Source: Tropicimonas marinistellae (GTDB lineage Bacteria > Pseudomonadota > Alphaproteobacteria > Rhodobacterales > Rhodobacteraceae). From it: a stretch of DNA of 64,000 bases. The position numbers and the translations under genes are program-made. Positions 9,312-17,562 of the stretch are shown piece after piece. The notes below the pieces were generated by a model. That model was not told the origin of the DNA. It worked only from the letters and a program-made list of their open reading frames with translations, and searched no databases. Position 1 is the stretch's first letter, and the number at the start of each line of letters is the position of its first letter. The stretch covers positions 1 through 64,000 of the forward strand of contig NZ_LNCI01000001.1 of assembly GCF_001509585.1 (NCBI RefSeq), read 5' to 3'.

Positions 9312-9334
9312 GGTGTTTCCTTCGTGCGAACCCG

Positions 9335-10318
9335 TCAGGCCGATGTCGGCCCCGGATGTGTGGCAAGGAAGTCCTCAAGTTGCTCCGAGGTGGGCATGGC
9401 GGGGGCACAGCCGGGTTGGGAGACGACGATCGAAGCGCAGGCGGAGCCCCTCAGTACCGCGTCCCGCAGGTCCCGCCCTTCGGCGATCCCGGCAAGCAGG
9501 CCGGCAATGAAGCTATCTCCTGCGCCATTGGGCTTGACGGCCGTGACCGGGTAAATCCCGGTGCGGATCTCCTTCCCGTCGCAAAGCGTGACAGCGCCTT
9601 CCTGTCCCATCTTGTAAATCACGATGCGGCCGGGCTTCGCGGCCAGTTCGCGCGCTTTTTCGAGGCCCTTGTCGATCCCACCAGCCATGAAGCCGAACTC
9701 CTCGTCATTTCCAACGATGAGATCGCTCTGCGCACCGGCGCGGGACAGAACCTCGGCCGCGACGTCCGGAGCGGGCCAGGAATAGGGCCGATAGTCGATG
9801 TCAAAAATAACCGGTACGCGGGCCGCGCGCGCGTTGTCAAAGGCCCGGAAGGTCGAACTGCGGGAGGGTTCGGCCGCAAACACCGTGCCGGCGGTGATGA
9901 GCGCGCCATAGGCACCATAGTCCACCCGGTCGACATCCTCTTCAGTCACCTGAAAATCCACGGCGTTGTTTCGATAGATACAGAGTTGGAAGTCCTCCAT
10001 GGTGCTCTCGTAGACCGCCAGCGAAATGCGATGCTCACCGTCCAGCACCCTCAGATACCTTGTATCGACACCGTAGTGCCGGAGGCGGTTGGTGCAGAAA
10101 CGCCCCACGCAATCGTTGGAGATCGACGTCACCAAGGCAGAATGGGCGCCGAGTTTGCACAGCCCTGCGCAGATGTTGGCCGAGGAGCCGCCGAGATCCG
10201 ACCGGAAGTTCTGTGCGAATTCGGCCTTGGTACCGGGCGGGTCGGCGAACATGTCCATTCCGGCACGGCCAAAGACCACGAAGCGGTTCTTGCGAATGCC
10301 GTCGATCAGCGCGCTCAT
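9335..10318 (-). CDS. iolC: PfkB-family 5-dehydro-2-deoxygluconokinase (IolC-type, single domain)
   Basis: 327 residues. The ribokinase fold shows an N-terminal F-G-R-A-G-M-D-M start, the glycine pair in L-G-G-S-S-A-N and the C-terminal anion-hole motif N-G-A-G-D-S-F-I-A-G with catalytic aspartate. IolC phosphorylates 5-dehydro-2-deoxygluconate with ATP. This copy lacks the DUF2090 aldolase-like domain of the IolC at 28856-30766; the separate IolJ next door supplies that step. The ATG at 10318 is chosen because GGAGG lies upstream. It is transcribed away from a shared promoter carrying a LacI-type palindrome. Confidence 0.88.
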   Translation of the reverse strand: MSALIDGIRKNRFVVFGRAGMDMFADPPGTKAEFAQNFRSDLGGSSANICAGLCKLGAHSALVTSISNDCVGRFCTNRLRHYGVDTRYLRVLDGEHRISLAVYESTMEDFQLCIYRNNAVDFQVTEEDVDRVDYGAYGALITAGTVFAAEPSRSSTFRAFDNARAARVPVIFDIDYRPYSWPAPDVAAEVLSRAGAQSDLIVGNDEEFGFMAGGIDKGLEKARELAAKPGRIVIYKMGQEGAVTLCDGKEIRTGIYPVTAVKPNGAGDSFIAGLLAGIAEGRDLRDAVLRGSACASIVVSQPGCAPAMPTSEQLEDFLATHPGPTSA

Positions 10319-10400
10319 CCCGGTCGGTTCCTCCGTGCCAACCCGGTGACGTTCCCCGGGTGATTGCCGCTTGCGTGATGCCGATTCCGAGGATACCAAT

Positions 10401-10418
10401 TTTGCAACCGGTTGCAAA
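10401..10418. promoter_or_regulatory. LacI-family operator, perfect 18-bp palindrome
   Basis: TTTGCAACCGGTTGCAAA is perfectly self-complementary with the central CG typical of LacI-family sites. It lies in the 122-bp gap between iolC and the rightward oxidoreductase gene, so one site could control both directions of cassette A. Nearly the same word (two changes, 14688-14705) lies upstream of the LacI gene at 13606-14604, which identifies the likely regulator. Confidence 0.85.
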
Positions 10419-10440
10419 TCGAATCTGGGGAGGGTTCACC

Positions 10441-11550
10441 ATGCGGGAAATCGGTATCGGCGTGGTCGGTGGCGGTTACATGGGCAAGGCGCACTCCGTG
10501 GCCATGTCCGCCGTCGGTGCGGTTTTCGACACCACCCTTAGGCCCCGGTTGGAGATGATCAGCGCGCGCTCTGAGGAGGCGGCCGAGGCGTATCGGCGTG
10601 CCTTCGGGTTCCGGCGCGGAACGGGCGACTGGCGACGCCTCGTCGATGACCCGGCGGTGGAAGCGATCGTGATCGCCACACCGCAAGCCCTGCATCGTGA
10701 CATTGCCGAAGCGGCCTTTGCCCTCGGCAAGCCAGTGCTCTGCGAAAAACCCATGGGAGCGTCGCTGGAAGATGCAGAAGCCATGGCGGCGGCCGCCGAT
10801 GGCAGCGCCGTCGCCAATATGGTTGGCTACAATTACATCCGGACGCCTGCCAGCCAATACGCACGAAAGCTCATCGCGGATAGCGCGATCGGCACGGTGA
10901 CGTGGTTTCGTGGCGAGCACACCGAGGATTTTTATGCCGATCCCGAAGCGCCGGCCTCCTGGAGGACATCCGGCGTGGCCAATGGCACGATAGGGGATCT
11001 TGCCCCGCACATGATCAATGCCGCCCTTGCGCTCGTTGGTCCGGTAAAGTCCTTGATTGCGGAAGTCGAGACAGTCCACGCCGAGCGGCCTGGCGGCGCT
11101 GTCACCAATGACGATCAGGCTCAGTTGATGTGTCGCTTCGCCAATGGGGCCATGGGGCAGATGCATTTCAGCCGGGTCGCGACAGGGCGCAAGATGGGCT
11201 ACGCCTACGAGGTGCATGGAACGCGCGGCGCTATTCGCTTCGATCAGGAGGACCAGAACGCTCTCTGGCTCTACAGCGCCGAAGGACCGGACGCGGCGCG
11301 GGGATTCCGAAAGATCCTGGCAGGACCCGAGCATCCGGACTTCCTGCCATTCTGCCAGGGCCCGGGGCATGGCACGGGCTATCAGGACCAGATCATCATT
11401 GAGGCCAAGGATTTCCTCGCGGCCATCGAAACCGGGCAGCCGGTCTGGCCGACATTTCGCGATGGGCTTGAGGTGCAGCGGATCGTGTCTGCGGCTTTGG
11501 AGTCCAGTCGTACAAAGACATGGCAGGACGTTCTGCCGGTTTCTCCCTGA
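10441..11550 (+). CDS. Gfo/Idh/MocA-family NAD(P)-dependent oxidoreductase
   Basis: 369 residues. The N-terminal Rossmann fold begins V-V-G-G-G-Y-M-G-K-A-H and contains the family C-E-K-P motif (about residue 101), whose lysine is catalytic. The C-terminal alpha/beta domain has the G-D-L-A-P-H-M-I-N histidine-containing helix. Such enzymes oxidise one ring hydroxyl of inositols or sugars. It is the first gene of a three-gene rightward operon with 12-bp spacing, sharing the palindromic operator with iolC. Probably an inositol-stereoisomer dehydrogenase; which isomer is not readable. Confidence 0.88.
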   Translation: MREIGIGVVGGGYMGKAHSVAMSAVGAVFDTTLRPRLEMISARSEEAAEAYRRAFGFRRGTGDWRRLVDDPAVEAIVIATPQALHRDIAEAAFALGKPVLCEKPMGASLEDAEAMAAAADGSAVANMVGYNYIRTPASQYARKLIADSAIGTVTWFRGEHTEDFYADPEAPASWRTSGVANGTIGDLAPHMINAALALVGPVKSLIAEVETVHAERPGGAVTNDDQAQLMCRFANGAMGQMHFSRVATGRKMGYAYEVHGTRGAIRFDQEDQNALWLYSAEGPDAARGFRKILAGPEHPDFLPFCQGPGHGTGYQDQIIIEAKDFLAAIETGQPVWPTFRDGLEVQRIVSAALESSRTKTWQDVLPVSP

Positions 11551-11562
11551 AAGGTTCGGAAC

Positions 11563-12456
11563 ATGACCATTCGCATAGGCAATGCGCCCTGTTCCTGGGG
11601 CGTCGAATTCGCCGATGACCGGCGCAACCCGTCCTGGCAAACGGTGCTAAAGGAATGCGCCGAGGCAGGCTACAAGGGCATTGAGCTGGGCCCGGTGGGG
11701 TTCATGCCCGAAGATCCGGTTGTTCTGGGGGATGCGCTGGCCGAGCATGACCTCACCCTGATCGGCGGCGTCGTGTTCCGCGCTTTTCACAATCCGGACA
11801 AGTGGGACGATGTCCTCGACGGGACACACCGAACCTGCAGGGCGCTGAGAGCCCATGGCGCGATGCATCTTGTGCTGATCGACTCGATTGCCGAGCGCCG
11901 CGCCCCGACCGCAGGTCGTGTCGATGAAGCGGAGCAGATGGGCCCAACCGAATGGGCCGCCTTCCGCGACCGGCTGGCGGAGGCCGCGCGGATCGGTACG
12001 GAGGAATATGGCCTCACGGTTGGCATCCATGCCCATGCGGCGGGCTTCATGGACTTCGAGCCGGAACTGGAGCGCCTGCTCGACGAGGTGGATGAGAGCA
12101 TCCTCAAGATTTGCTTCGACACCGGGCATCATTCCTATGCGGGGTTTGATCCGGTGGCGTTCATGAAGCGCCACATCGGCCGCATTTCCTACATGCATTT
12201 CAAGGATATCGACCCGGAGGTGAAGGCGGCGGCGATTGCCAGCCGGCAAGGCTTCTACGACGCCTGCGGGCAGGGGATATTCTGCAAGCTCGGCCTCGGC
12301 GACGTCGACTTCCCGGCCGTGCGGCAAGTCCTTCTAAACGCGGGTTTCGAGGGGTGGTGCACGGTGGAGCAGGATTGCGATCCAACGCTTGCGGGCAGTC
12401 CCTTGGCGGATTCCCGCTCCAACCGTGAATATCTCGAGTCCATCGGCTTCAAGTGA
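11563..12456 (+). CDS. IolE/IolH-like TIM-barrel isomerase or dehydratase
   Basis: 297 residues, xylose-isomerase-like TIM barrel. It opens with I-G-N-A-P-C-S-W-G-V-E-F, an opening common in IolE- and IolH-like proteins. Likely metal ligands include the glutamates and histidines of G-I-H-A-H-A-A, C-F-D-T-G-H-H, Y-M-H-F-K-D-I-D and the terminal T-V-E-Q-D glutamate. Between two Gfo/Idh/MocA genes it would act on a keto-inositol, either dehydrating (IolE) or epimerising it. It differs from the rhizobial-type IolE at 32592-33497. The family is firm and the reaction inferred. Confidence 0.8.
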   Translation: MTIRIGNAPCSWGVEFADDRRNPSWQTVLKECAEAGYKGIELGPVGFMPEDPVVLGDALAEHDLTLIGGVVFRAFHNPDKWDDVLDGTHRTCRALRAHGAMHLVLIDSIAERRAPTAGRVDEAEQMGPTEWAAFRDRLAEAARIGTEEYGLTVGIHAHAAGFMDFEPELERLLDEVDESILKICFDTGHHSYAGFDPVAFMKRHIGRISYMHFKDIDPEVKAAAIASRQGFYDACGQGIFCKLGLGDVDFPAVRQVLLNAGFEGWCTVEQDCDPTLAGSPLADSRSNREYLESIGFK

Positions 12457-12468
12457 GGAACCAGGCCA

Positions 12469-13602
12469 ATGACCAAGTTGAAATGGGGAATGATTGGCGG
12501 CGGAGAGGGCAGTCAGATTGGTCCCGCGCACCGATTGGGCGCACTGGCGGACGGCTTGTTTGAGTTTTCGGCTGGCGCGCTGGATCATCGCCCCGATGAG
12601 GGCCGGGAATATGCGCAGCGGCTTGGCGTTGCCACCGACCGCGCCTATGGCGACTGGAAAGAAATGCTGGAAGGCGAACGCAACCGGCCTGACCGCATAG
12701 ACCTTGTGACCGTTGCCACGCCGAACTCGACCCATTTCGAAATCACTCGAGCCTTCCTCGAGGCCGGCTTCAATGTCCTGTGCGAGAAGCCGATGACCAT
12801 GACCGTCGAAGAGGGCGAGCAGATCGTTCGAACTGCAGAGGCCTCCGGGAAACTCTGCGCGGTCAACTACTGCTATTCCGCATATCCGATGGTGCGACAG
12901 GCCCGCGCAATGGTACGCGCGGGAGAGATCGGCAAGGTGCGACTGGTGGTAACCAATTTCAGCCACGGACACCACGGCGACGCCGCCGATGCGGAAAATC
13001 CGAGGGTACGCTGGCGCTATGACCCCGCGATGGCCGGTGTTTCGGGGCAATTCGCGGATTGCGGCATCCACGCACTGCACATGGCGAGTTTCATCTGCAA
13101 CGACGAGGTCGAAACGCTTTCCGCCGATTTCGCATCGACCATCGCCGGGCGCGCGCTGGAAGACGACGCGATGGTCAACTTCCGGATGGCCCGCGGAACG
13201 GTTGGCCGGCTCTGGACCTCGTCAGTGGCGATCGGGCGACAGCATGGTTTCGATATTCAGGTCTTCGGCGAAACTGGCGGGCTGCGCTGGGCTTCCGAAC
13301 ACCCCAACCAGTTGATCTACACCCCCGTGGGCGGACGAACGCAGATCATCGAGAAAGGCGAGAGCGGGCTGCACGACGACGCGCAACGTCTGTCTCGGGT
13401 GGCAATCGCCCATCCCGAAGGCTTTCCACTGGCAGTAGCCAACATCTATTGCGACCTCGCCGATGCGATCCGCGGCCAGTCGCGGGACGGGCTGCCGGGC
13501 GCGGCCGATGGTGTGCGTTCCATGGCCGCCGTGCACGCAGCCGTGGAGTCGGCCAGTAATCGTGGCGCCTGGGTGGACGCGCGGCCTCCTATGTTCCGGT
13601 AG
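12469..13602 (+). CDS. Gfo/Idh/MocA-family oxidoreductase
   Basis: 377 residues. The N terminus M-I-G-G-G-E-G-S-Q-I-G-P-A-H is a variant dinucleotide-binding loop shared by a longer subgroup of the family. C-E-K-P-M-T-M-T is the catalytic lysine motif and the F-A-D-C-G-I-H-A-L-H region supplies the active-site histidine. Third gene of the rightward operon, 12 bp after the IolE-like gene, ending 3 bp before the convergent LacI gene. Having two different dehydrogenases in one short operon suggests oxidation and re-reduction at different ring positions, that is, inositol epimerisation. Confidence 0.88.
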   Translation: MTKLKWGMIGGGEGSQIGPAHRLGALADGLFEFSAGALDHRPDEGREYAQRLGVATDRAYGDWKEMLEGERNRPDRIDLVTVATPNSTHFEITRAFLEAGFNVLCEKPMTMTVEEGEQIVRTAEASGKLCAVNYCYSAYPMVRQARAMVRAGEIGKVRLVVTNFSHGHHGDAADAENPRVRWRYDPAMAGVSGQFADCGIHALHMASFICNDEVETLSADFASTIAGRALEDDAMVNFRMARGTVGRLWTSSVAIGRQHGFDIQVFGETGGLRWASEHPNQLIYTPVGGRTQIIEKGESGLHDDAQRLSRVAIAHPEGFPLAVANIYCDLADAIRGQSRDGLPGAADGVRSMAAVHAAVESASNRGAWVDARPPMFR

Positions 13603-13605
13603 CAG

Positions 13606-14604
13606 TCAAGGGCGCGGGCGAAGTGTGGCGCGTTCGACCAGCGTACACGGGAAAATGCGGGCCTCTGGGCCACGGTCTGGCTCGTCCAGCATCGCGACCA
13701 CCTGTTCGATGGAGGCGCGGATGATCTGCTGAATGGGCTGGCGGATCGTCGTCAGGTCGATGTTCTGCCAGCCCGCCATCTCCATGTCGTTCAGCCCCAG
13801 GATGCCGATATCCTCGGGCACGCACAGTCCAGTATCACGCACTGCGCTCAACGCCCCGATGGACAGCACATCGTCGCCACAGAAATAGGCCTCGGCTGGA
13901 GTATTGCTCAGAAGGCGCAGCATCTCGGATCGTCCCGCCTCGAACGAATAGGCCGCGGCATAGCTGTAGCTGGTCCGGATCGACGGATGGCGCGCCATTT
14001 CCTCCCGAAATCCCTCCATTCGGTCCTGCGTGGACGTCGCGCTTTCCGGTCCACCGAGAAAGGCCACGCGTGAATAGCCGCGTTCCGCCAGAGTTCGCGC
14101 GGCTGTGCGACCGCATTCGACATTGTCGATCCCGACCACATGCACCTGGGGCGAACTGGCATGCCGACCGAAACTGTGCACGACCGGGATCCCGGCATCG
14201 CGGAACGCCACGGCGAAACTGGGCGGTAGCGTGGAGGAGGCCACGATTACCCCGTCCACCGAGTATTGCCGCAACATACGCACCGAGTTGTCCGGCTCCA
14301 CTTCTTCGGAGAGGTTCACCAGCAACGGGCGCAGTCCGCGTTCCTGCAGGCCCCGGGTAAACTGGTCGAAGATTTCGAGAAAGACGGGGTTACGGAAGTT
14401 GTTGGACACCAGCCCGATGAGCTTTGTCCGGCCGGTCGTTAGGCTGCTTGCCAGCGCGTTGGGGCTATAGCCCAGTTTGGCGGCGGCCGTTTCGACTTTC
14501 TTTCGCGTTTTGGCGGAAACGGACGCTCCGGCGGTGAACGTGCGCGAGACCGCGGAGCGCGATACCCCCGCAAGTTCGGCGACATCTTTCAAGGTAATCG
14601 GCAT
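13606..14604 (-). CDS. LacI-family repressor of inositol cassette A
   Basis: 332 residues. The N-terminal helix-turn-helix (I-T-L-K-D-V-A-E-L-A-G-V-S-R-S-A-V-S-R-T) is followed by a hinge and a periplasmic-binding-protein-like effector domain beginning I-G-L-V-S-N-N. The start at 14604 is chosen because the HTH begins there and an AGGGA precedes it; the upstream in-frame extension contains the operator and is not protein-like. An almost perfect copy of the palindrome found in the cassette A promoter lies 84 bp upstream, implying autoregulation. Confidence 0.92.
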   Translation of the reverse strand: MPITLKDVAELAGVSRSAVSRTFTAGASVSAKTRKKVETAAAKLGYSPNALASSLTTGRTKLIGLVSNNFRNPVFLEIFDQFTRGLQERGLRPLLVNLSEEVEPDNSVRMLRQYSVDGVIVASSTLPPSFAVAFRDAGIPVVHSFGRHASSPQVHVVGIDNVECGRTAARTLAERGYSRVAFLGGPESATSTQDRMEGFREEMARHPSIRTSYSYAAAYSFEAGRSEMLRLLSNTPAEAYFCGDDVLSIGALSAVRDTGLCVPEDIGILGLNDMEMAGWQNIDLTTIRQPIQQIIRASIEQVVAMLDEPDRGPEARIFPCTLVERATLRPRP

Positions 14605-14687
14605 TCCCTGGCTCTCCGAACGCCAGTGCTCGACGGACATCGTACGGCAGCCATAGCGTCGCTCCAGTATGAGAACCGCCTGTGACA

Positions 14688-14705
14688 TTTGCAATCGGTT
14701 GCAAG
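14688..14705. promoter_or_regulatory. LacI-family operator upstream of its own regulator gene
   Basis: TTTGCAATCGGTTGCAAG matches the perfect palindrome at 10401-10418 in 16 of 18 positions. It is placed 84 bp upstream of the LacI start, consistent with autoregulation. Confidence 0.8.
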
Positions 14706-14754
14706 TATTTTGGGGCATGCCGGTAGTCTCCGCTACACGCGTCGCAAGATGGCT

Positions 14755-15783
14755 TCACAGGTTCTCGGATGTATAGATTTCAAAGCCCAGTGCGACGCGC
14801 TGTGCGCCGGTATCAGAGCCACCCTTCTTGACCCGGATCATTGTCTTTATCGTCTCCCGAGCGAAACGCTCCAGGGGATGCGAAATAACTAGCTTCAACG
14901 TTCCGTCGATCAGGGCTTCGCGGGTTTCGTTGAAGAGTTCGTATCCCACGGTCACGAAGTCGGTGCGTTTTTTGGCCTCTCTAAGGGCTGCGAGGGCCCC
15001 GGTGATGCCGCCCCCCGAAATGAAAAGTCCGCACAAGTCAGGGTGATCGCGAAACAAGCCCTCGACCATTTCCCGGGCGACCGCGGCGGATTCGTACGTT
15101 GCGAGCGGTTCAAGAGCGGTAAAGCCGGTGTTGTGCTCGCGGAAATAGGAGCGGAACCCGCTCTCGTTCATTTCCTGGTTTCGGTATCGATGGTTGCCGA
15201 CAAGAATGCCGATCTTTCCCGGCGTCCGAACCATGTTGTCGAAGGCCCAGGCCGCGGTCCGACCTACCATCCAGCTGTCGAGGCCCACGAAGCTGACGTT
15301 GACCCGCGCCGAAAGCGGGGCAATGAGAGCGACAACGGGTACGCCATTGCCAGCCACCGTGTCGATGGCATCGGCGACCTTCGGGTGCTGGGCAGCGACG
15401 AGCGCAACGCTGTCGCATGTCTTTCCGAGTTCAATGAGGCGCGCCGCAACGGTGTCCGGCGAAAGATCGTCAAGATACTCAAGTGTCAGGTCGACTGGGC
15501 TCTCCGAGACGTCGCGTGCTTCCTGTCGCAATGCGTTCCCGAGGTTTCGATAGAATGGGCGTCCGCTCTGCTGAAGCAGAACGCCAAGCCTGTGCGTCTC
15601 ACGTCCCTTGCGCACCGAGCTCTCGATTGTTCCAAGGCCATAGAAACCAATCTCTTCCGCGGTGGCCAAAACATGCTCGCGCGTGTGTTTTCGAACCGAA
15701 TCGGGTTGATTCAGAACGCGGTTGACCGTTGAGACTGAGACGTCGGCCGCTCTTGCCAGATCGGCGATGGTCATTCGTTTCAT
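14755..15783 (-). CDS. LacI-family regulator, paralogue 1, divergent from mocDEF
   Basis: 342 residues. HTH I-A-D-L-A-R-A-A-D-V-S-V-S-T-V-N-R-V-L-N, then a sugar-binding-type effector domain. It is strikingly similar to the regulator at 20654-21682, also 342 aa with the ATG used here: both share G-F-Y-G-L-G-T-I-E, G-R-T-A-A-W-A-F-D and N-Q-E-M-N-E-S-G-F-R-S-Y-F. The ATG at 15783 has GGTGAG upstream. It is transcribed away from mocD, and an inverted repeat in the shared promoter (15816-15847) is the probable operator. Confidence 0.92.
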   Translation of the reverse strand: MKRMTIADLARAADVSVSTVNRVLNQPDSVRKHTREHVLATAEEIGFYGLGTIESSVRKGRETHRLGVLLQQSGRPFYRNLGNALRQEARDVSESPVDLTLEYLDDLSPDTVAARLIELGKTCDSVALVAAQHPKVADAIDTVAGNGVPVVALIAPLSARVNVSFVGLDSWMVGRTAAWAFDNMVRTPGKIGILVGNHRYRNQEMNESGFRSYFREHNTGFTALEPLATYESAAVAREMVEGLFRDHPDLCGLFISGGGITGALAALREAKKRTDFVTVGYELFNETREALIDGTLKLVISHPLERFARETIKTMIRVKKGGSDTGAQRVALGFEIYTSENL

Positions 15784-15815
15784 CGGCTCACCCATGTCTT
15801 GCTGGTGCATTGTAG

Positions 15816-15847
15816 ATCATTTTGGCATAGATTAATGTCAAAATGAT
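15816..15847. promoter_or_regulatory. Inverted-repeat operator between the LacI regulator and mocD
   Basis: Arms ATCATTTTGGCAT (15816-15828) and ATGTCAAAATGAT (15835-15847) match as an inverted repeat at 12 of 13 positions with a 6-nt spacer. It is AT-rich within a GC-rich genome and lies 33 bp upstream of the LacI ATG and 105 bp upstream of mocD. Confidence 0.7.
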
Positions 15848-15952
15848 ACAAAAAAGTTCTGTACTGCGAGCTGATGTTGATCAGTTTCCGCTCAGGGTGC
15901 GACAAGCTGTGCCAGTTACCGGTACCTGACCGGCACCTGGGAGGAGCGAACA

Positions 15953-16981
15953 ATGGACGATCTTGAATACGGGACGCGCGACAAGCGCGGCAACTGGACG
16001 CCGTTGAAGCCGGCCGAACCGGCACCGATCTGGCATCGTCCGTTTAACCTCGCCAAGGTGCTCGCATGGATCCCGGAATTCCTCTGGCCCTGGAACGCGT
16101 TCCATCTCGCGACAGCGCTTCTCTGGGTGCTTGTCCTGATCCCAAGCTGGGAGAGCCTCGCCACGCTTTCGCTGGCGAATTATGCCTACCTCTACGCCCT
16201 GAACGCGGTCGCTATGTTCGTATTTCTCGGCGGCTTCGAGCTGGTCTACTATGTCAAACGCAAGCAAGAGAACCGGTTCAAGTACAACGGAAAATTTCCG
16301 GCCGATCACCCCTCTGACGTGTTCTGGTTCAAGAGCCAGAACCTCGACAACTTCCTTCGATCTTTCCTGATCACCATCCCGCTCTGGACGGTGGTCGAGA
16401 TCGTGATGCTCTGGGCCTATGCCAATACCTGGGCCACCTGGCTACCGTGGACCACCCATTGGCTCTGGCTCAGCTTCGTTATCCTGATGGCGCCTGCCGT
16501 GCATGAAGTTTATTTCTTCTTCCTGCATCGGGCCATCCACTGGCCGCCGCTCTACAAGCATATCCATTCGGTGCACCACAACTCGATCAACCCGAGCCCG
16601 TGGTCCTCGCTCAGCATGCATCCCGGGGAAGGCTTTCCCTATATGGCCGAGGCATGGCTGCACCTGCTCATCCCCTCGAACCCGGTCTGCGCCTATTTCA
16701 CACTGCATTCGGTTGGCTTTGGTGCGGTCAACGGACATTTGGGTTTCGAGAAGTTCGAACTGACCGAGAACACCACGCTCGATAGCCACGCCTATGTGCA
16801 CTACCTCCACCACAAGTACTTCGAGGTGAACTATGGCGGCGACGGTCTTGTGCCGCTCGATAAACTGTTCGGCACGTGGCACGATGGTTCCAAGGAGGCG
16901 GACGCGCGGATGAAGGAGCGCTTCCGCAAGAAGAAGGAACGCCTGAAAGCCAAGCAGGCAGCCTCGACGCCAGCGGAATAG
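15953..16981 (+). CDS. mocD: MocD-like membrane di-iron oxygenase (fatty acid hydroxylase superfamily)
   Basis: 342 residues with several membrane spans (about 40-65, 85-105, 135-160, 170-190) and the histidine clusters of the fatty acid hydroxylase/sterol desaturase family: H-R-A-I-H (about 191-195), H-S-V-H-H (about 205-209) and H-Y-L-H-H (about 283-287). These bind two irons. In Rhizobium, MocD is the oxygenase of the rhizopine O-demethylation system and takes electrons from MocE and MocF. Here it is followed by exactly those partners. It would hydroxylate an O-methyl group, releasing formaldehyde. The substrate is probably a methylated cyclitol. Confidence 0.85.
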   Translation: MDDLEYGTRDKRGNWTPLKPAEPAPIWHRPFNLAKVLAWIPEFLWPWNAFHLATALLWVLVLIPSWESLATLSLANYAYLYALNAVAMFVFLGGFELVYYVKRKQENRFKYNGKFPADHPSDVFWFKSQNLDNFLRSFLITIPLWTVVEIVMLWAYANTWATWLPWTTHWLWLSFVILMAPAVHEVYFFFLHRAIHWPPLYKHIHSVHHNSINPSPWSSLSMHPGEGFPYMAEAWLHLLIPSNPVCAYFTLHSVGFGAVNGHLGFEKFELTENTTLDSHAYVHYLHHKYFEVNYGGDGLVPLDKLFGTWHDGSKEADARMKERFRKKKERLKAKQAASTPAE

Positions 16982-17169
16982 GGCGAGCGACAGAGCGTCG
17001 GGCACGTCCGGAACGAGACAGCGAGGCACACCAGCGCACGTTCATCCACACGCATGGAAACCTGGAGCGTCCAGTGCGTTCTCGCTCCGGACGGCCCCAC
17101 AAGAACCCGCACAATGAACTTCGAACGCTCGCGAGCGCGGGCATCCGCCTGAACGAGGAGGAAAGACAA

Positions 17170-17481
17170 ATGGCAGAATGGATCGACGCCTGCGCCACCG
17201 ATGACATCGAGGAAGAGGATGTGATCCGTTTCGACCACGGGTCGCGAACCTTTATCATCGTGCGCGACCACGAGGAAAACTACTACTGCACCGACGGGCT
17301 CTGCACCCACGAAGACGTGCACCTGGCGGATGGGCTGGTCGTTGAGGCGACAATCGAATGCCCAAAGCACTCGTCGATCTTCGATGTCACCAATGGCGAC
17401 GTCGAAACGCCGCCGGCCTGTGAGAGCCTGCAGCGCTATCCGACCAGAATCGAGGGCGGCCGTGTTTTTGTGGAGATCTGA
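17170..17481 (+). CDS. mocE: MocE-like Rieske [2Fe-2S] ferredoxin
   Basis: 103 residues. The Rieske ligands are visible as C-T-H (Cys45, His47) and C-P-K-H (Cys64, His67), in the compact all-beta Rieske fold of soluble oxygenase ferredoxins. The start follows a strong GAGGAGG. It passes single electrons from the reductase to the membrane oxygenase. The 188-bp gap after mocD is open in one frame (16876 onward) but that upstream stretch is arginine- and proline-rich and not protein-like, so the gene is kept short. Confidence 0.92.
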   Translation: MAEWIDACATDDIEEEDVIRFDHGSRTFIIVRDHEENYYCTDGLCTHEDVHLADGLVVEATIECPKHSSIFDVTNGDVETPPACESLQRYPTRIEGGRVFVEI

Positions 17482-17562
17482 CATGCGCCGTTCATGTGTC
17501 CCAAGTCAGAACCGCGCACGTGCCTACCGAGCGCTGCTCCACAAGCGTTCCGGGTGCACGCC

